DNA of 64,000 nucleotides. Origin: Devosia soli. Lineage in GTDB: Bacteria; Pseudomonadota; Alphaproteobacteria; Rhizobiales; Devosiaceae. The notes under the pieces were generated by a model. The model was not told where the DNA came from. It searched no databases and saw only the letters and a program-made list of their open reading frames with translations. The DNA lies in contig NZ_LAJG01000042.1 in NCBI RefSeq assembly GCF_000970455.1, positions 186,001-250,000 on the forward strand. Direction: 5' to 3'. The stretch's first letter is position 1; every line of letters begins with the position of its first letter. This document shows, piece after piece, positions 63,690 to 64,000 of the stretch. The position numbers and the translations under genes are program-made.

Positions 63690-64000
63690 CAATCGACAAG
63701 CCCCCTGGCGAGACCGCGCAGCAGTTCGCCATAAAGCGCCGGGCCTTCGGGCAGCGCGCTGCCTTCGGGGTCGAGCACGCCAGCCTTGGCGTCTGTGCCC
63801 TCGATAATGGTGCTGACGATGGCCGGCTCGAAGTTCGGCTCGGCGAAGACGCAGGTTGCGCCCAGTTCGGCGACCTTGGTCCGCAACTCGTCGACCCGCG
63901 CCGCGCCCGGCATGGTTTCGGGCGAAACCGTGATCGAGCCGGCAACGGTGAGGCCGAAGCGGTTTTCGAAATACTGGTAAGCGTCGTGGAAAACGACGAA
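63680..64000 (-). CDS. znuA: Zinc ABC transporter substrate-binding protein, C-terminal part
   Basis: The frame is open from the window end (64000) to TAG at 63680. It encodes about 106 residues: FVVFHDAYQYFENRFGLTVAGSITVSPE, a ZnuA block with the zinc-ligand histidine and the FENRFGL helix, then LGATCVFAEPNFEPAIVSTI and DPEGSALPEGPALY near the end with a late cysteine. ZnuA binds periplasmic zinc and delivers it to ZnuBC. The N-terminal half lies outside, so the histidine-rich loop cannot be checked. Confidence 0.85.
   Translation of the reverse strand, partial: FVVFHDAYQYFENRFGLTVAGSITVSPETMPGAARVDELRTKVAELGATCVFAEPNFEPAIVSTIIEGTDAKAGVLDPEGSALPEGPALYGELLRGLARGLVDCLK

Overview
This window is GC-rich chromosomal DNA from an alphaproteobacterium of the order Hyphomicrobiales (Rhizobiales). 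A Devosiaceae member such as Devosia or Pelagibacterium is my best guess, but that is inference. The evidence is a CcrM-type GANTC methylase next to rnhB, an F0 ATP synthase operon with separate b and b' genes and no F1 genes, the rhizobial order of the cytochrome oxidase operon (ctaC-ctaD-ctaB-small protein-ctaG-ctaE, then DUF983, SURF1, thrC and an M16 peptidase), a DUF1127 gene, and an Entner-Doudoroff cluster. It is almost entirely housekeeping chromosome. I see no tRNA, rRNA, prophage, IS element or CRISPR array.

Layout. 1-8.5 kb: 3' end of rnhB, ccrM, a vapBC-type toxin-antitoxin pair whose antitoxin carries an in-frame stop, mutY, a DUF721 gene, a DsbA-like oxidoreductase and smc. 8.7-11.6 kb: atpI-atpB-atpE-atpF'-atpF from a strong sigma70-like promoter. 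11.8-16.5 kb: a tandem glycine riboswitch driving gcvT-gcvH-gcvPA-gcvPB. 16.7-19.4 kb: lipoprotein, peroxiredoxin, DsbD N-terminal-like protein and YqgE. 19.5-32.6 kb: a long minus-strand block with a GGDEF/EAL protein, RimJ, an M16 peptidase, thrC, SURF1, DUF983 and the aa3 oxidase genes. 32.9-46 kb: IalB, PilZ, DUF1127, LysR, xseA, DUF2093, a LpxB-related glycosyltransferase, DUF4170, a CysQ-like phosphatase, a DUF6101-like protein, ubiA, rsmE, gshA, purD and a patatin. 46-52 kb: two divergent LuxR-type regulators, tadA, mutL, a phosphoesterase and a dioxygenase-hydrolase fusion. 51.8-54.1 kb: two divergent citrate synthase paralogues, one fused to a DNA-binding domain, around a perfect 24-bp palindrome. 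54.2-59.3 kb: edd, pgl, zwf and a BadF-type sugar kinase. 59.5-64 kb: cobU, a CDF transporter, small conserved proteins and the 3' end of a ZnuA-like gene.

How the genes work together. The zwf-pgl-edd cluster feeds glucose-6-phosphate into the Entner-Doudoroff route, although eda is not here. The glycine riboswitch adjusts glycine cleavage to the glycine level. The cox block holds the structural subunits and the assembly factors for haem (ctaB, SURF1) and copper (ctaG).

The least ordinary items are the citrate synthase pair with its shared operator, the natural fusion resembling MhqO and MhqD, the nonsense-interrupted antitoxin beside an intact toxin and operator, and the structured 3' region after the DUF1127 gene.
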